NCBI GenBank assembly: GCA_003344405.1
Contig: NOWV01000004.1
Coordinates: 1,302,001 to 1,366,000 of the forward strand
Reading direction: 5' to 3'
DNA length: 64,000 bases
DNA from: Trichoplax sp. H2
Lineage: Eukaryota > Placozoa > Uniplacotomia > Trichoplacea
Under the pieces are notes generated by a model, which did not search any database, was not told the DNA's origin, and was given only the letters and a program-made list of their open reading frames with translations. This document shows positions 61,299 through 64,000 of this stretch, piece after piece. The first letter of the stretch is position 1, and every line of letters starts with the position of its first letter. Made by a program: the position numbers and the translations under genes.

Positions 61299-64000
61299 CT
61301 TCGGCTGGTTACAATATACTAGTAATGTAGAAGTATCATGTAACTTTAAGAGTCTCGTAAGGTATCGTGATTTTATAAAGCAGACTAAACTTTATGAATG
61401 TAAGAATTGCGATATTGTATATTGACGATCATAAATATTTACTATGTATAATATTTTTAATTAAATTAGTTAGGTAAGTTGTATTACAATCTTACTCTAG
61501 AAATGTTCTATAATTGAGATAGAAAGTTATGCATGATGTTAACAGTAATCAAATTCAAACTCCATGAGTTCCATATACTTACTAGATTAATTTCCTATCA
61601 CCTATAAAACCCAAATGGACTATTTCAGCGAAATTTTGAAACTAGAATATGCTAAGCACTGAATAAGTTCAGGATTATAGGATTGTTGTCCAGTCGTGTA
61701 TTTCTATGCCAAGTTATGGATTATGCGCTACCTATATAAAATGATTAAAATCTTCAATTAGGGATAGACACCGTGGGTTTACTTCAAATTAGTATAATCG
61801 TAATCATTGGCCAGTATTTACTGGTAGATACTACATAAATGAATTGTTTGTAAATGTTCCAGGTCTATACGATTCTGTTAACAATTAAATACGTATAGTA
61901 GAATTCACTATTATCATACGGTTGTAAGACTGCTTCAGTTATACAATGTCGTATAAAATAACTTGCTTAGGCCAGCTTGATCTATTACTGTTGGTGTTTG
62001 TCGAGTATAGCTGGAAACTTATACAATTACTATATTAATTTATTGACGTTAAAGCCATCATATAACCTACCTGGCTAAGAAATATTTATCTCAAGAGGCA
62101 GTATGAATATGCACTCCAATGGCAATCTGTCTGTGCAGTATTATTTTGGATTAGCAAACATCTCTATGGCAACATCAAGTCCTTAAACTGAGTCTGCGCT
62201 AATATCTACTGTTATAACAACCAATCATCTGCGAGAATCATGGCGTCTGGATTTACCGTTAGTTTATACGCTGCAATGCTTAATTTCCACATTTTTAGCT
62301 TTCAGGATTTACTATGTCGTATCATCGATTATACACATTGGAGATTACTGTGTGGTGATCAATCTCTATACTGTAACGCGTATAGCTAGGCCTTAGTTCA
62401 GTTCAGTATAATAAAATACAGCATATCAAGTGGGTGTATCATATTTATCCAGCTCAATTGATTGTAAAATAGAAGATACTTCACTGAACTATACTGATAC
62501 ATGTACCGGTAGAAATGAGATGAAGAGCATTATTAAAATTATTTCGATATATGACACGTTATGTCGGTTATTAGTATGAATATATGCAACATGAATGCAT
62601 TTATTTATTTATGTTCTTTTATAGCTTTCAGTACTTTTCGTGGAGTACTTGTACTATAATTTATATGTTGGCTCTACTAAATAAATGACCCATTACACAT
62701 TTCGTTTATCGAGATTTTAATTCGACGTGGTAAGGTATATATATCGTGTATATTTATTGATCCTACCCTGCTGAACTGACTGTACTATAAATATACTGAA
62801 TTTATACTAATAGGGATGAGGGGTGTAGTATTATGTTAAAATTAATTTGATATTTGACCGACTATATTAGTAATTAGAATATAAATATACGAGTATAAAG
62901 TTTATTCGTGCATATGTACAATATTGTATATAGCTGCACGCTACAACGAATAAAAAGAATAACAAAACCCTTTTCAGTTATATCATAATAGACAGATGAT
63001 CGCTTTTGATTAATTTCTATGCTATTGTATTCATAATACTGCATAGTAATTGCTAAAGATGATTTTTTTGGCCTGAAATTCAATAAAATTTAATTTATGT
63101 GCCATTAATTCATGAGAAATTGCAATACTACTCATCGTTTCATAAGATAGAGAAGACCTTCTCTATCTTTCATAGCCTAGCAATTTCATGATGTAGTGCC
63201 TATCATGATATGTATAATGACTTGCATGTTAGGATTAGTTTTCATGCAATATGGACTATGATATCTCGTCTCTAATATCACACAATCTTGGATAGTAACC
63301 ACGACTGCAAACGATATTTACTAGTATAACAGGATTACTATCAAAACGCTGTCCTGTAGTAATTATGCCGTCCAAATGGACTCTCCGCAATAAAAGGCTT
63401 TGGTCTGCGTAAATGTAATCAAAATTATAAATACACTAACATAGAATGTGGGTCATGGAAATTGTAGTATTAAATCACTATCTGAAACGATAAAAATGCA
63501 TATAATCGCCATTTTAAGGGCTCGCAAATCGCTTATAAATAATCACGCTACTTCTAGTCTTCACCGATCATTATAATATAGTATTATTATTAAAAATTTT
63601 TCATTAAGCTGCAGTTCATTAGCGGATTATTTACTGTTTATTTTCAGGACACAAAGTATGGTACAAGTTACTGAGTGTTAAATGAGCACATTATCGTAAA
63701 CCGTCAGTAAAGCGACGGGAGTTTGCACTAGTATTGAGTAATAACGATGCAATCCTATATATTTGTCCATATATAGTATGCCTATTTATGGAATGACAAA
63801 CTGTGAAGATTTTTCTTTAGCTTCTACGTTGCTATTTCATACAAAGTCGCTATTGAATGTCTCACACATAGCATTGAGTTTATACTATTTTAACGATAGC
63901 CCTTGTCAATATGCAATTATTATTTACGATCCGACACAGTCGATCTCATTAAAAATCAGTGTTGATCAGTGTCTTTTTTTATACTAAAACTATAGTGGAT
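61299..64000. other. Right-hand intergenic region
   Basis: The first few hundred bases should hold the promoter of the WDR97-like gene. Unlike the other promoter gaps there is no dense TACTG/CAGTA array. I see no supported gene; frames at 62874-63083 (minus) and 63763-63987 (plus) are AT-rich without protein features. An imperfect long hairpin lies at 63111-63192. Confidence 0.5.
63111..63192. repeat. Imperfect ~80-nt hairpin
   Basis: Perfect 11-bp arms AGATAGAGAAG (63145-63155) and its complement (63158-63168) meet at a 2-base loop. Outside them TTTCAT pairs loosely with its partner, and AAATTGC / GCAATTT arms lie at the base. It may be a small palindromic element or a foldback RNA; nothing shows that it is transcribed. 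Confidence 0.55.

Overview
This is a eukaryotic, animal-type window. It holds eight intron-rich protein-coding genes in about 61 kb, AT-rich DNA, short introns (mostly 60 to 400 bp, nearly all GT-AG) and no sign of operons. I rebuilt the gene models by hand, following splice sites and codon phase from exon to exon. The products have near-vertebrate lengths (MROH1-like 1646 aa, rotatin-like 2266 aa). A compact, intron-rich genome with about 8 kb per gene and a full animal gene set suits a placozoan (Trichoplax or Hoilungia type) best. That taxonomic call is an inference; another early-branching animal cannot be excluded.

Layout from left to right: GPI (minus strand, C-terminal tip cut by the window edge); GGCT (plus); an 861-bp decayed hAT DNA transposon with intact ends and target duplication; TSNAXIP1-like gene (minus); MROH1 (plus, 42 exons); rotatin RTTN (plus, 45 exons); SPG7/paraplegin (minus); OVCA2-type serine hydrolase (plus); a large WD40 gene of WDR97/WDR87 type (minus, 38 exons). 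The last 2.7 kb holds no gene that I can support. GPI/GGCT, TSNAXIP1/MROH1 and SPG7/OVCA2 are head-to-head pairs. GGCT/TSNAXIP1, RTTN/SPG7 and OVCA2/WDR97-like are tail-to-tail.

The functions are mostly housekeeping: glycolysis (GPI), the gamma-glutamyl cycle (GGCT), mitochondrial inner-membrane proteolysis (SPG7) and lysosome dynamics (MROH1). Three genes belong to families tied to cilia, centrioles or sperm (TSNAXIP1, RTTN, WDR97-like). MROH1 and WDR97 are also near neighbours in human 8q24.3, so part of this linkage may be ancient.

The most notable non-coding signal is a family of self-complementary TACTG/CAGTA pentanucleotide arrays. They lie in the promoter-bearing intergenic gaps, in three cases ending about 117 bp from a start codon, and are not seen as arrays in the tail-to-tail gaps. 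I see no defence system, CRISPR array, virus, rRNA or tRNA gene.
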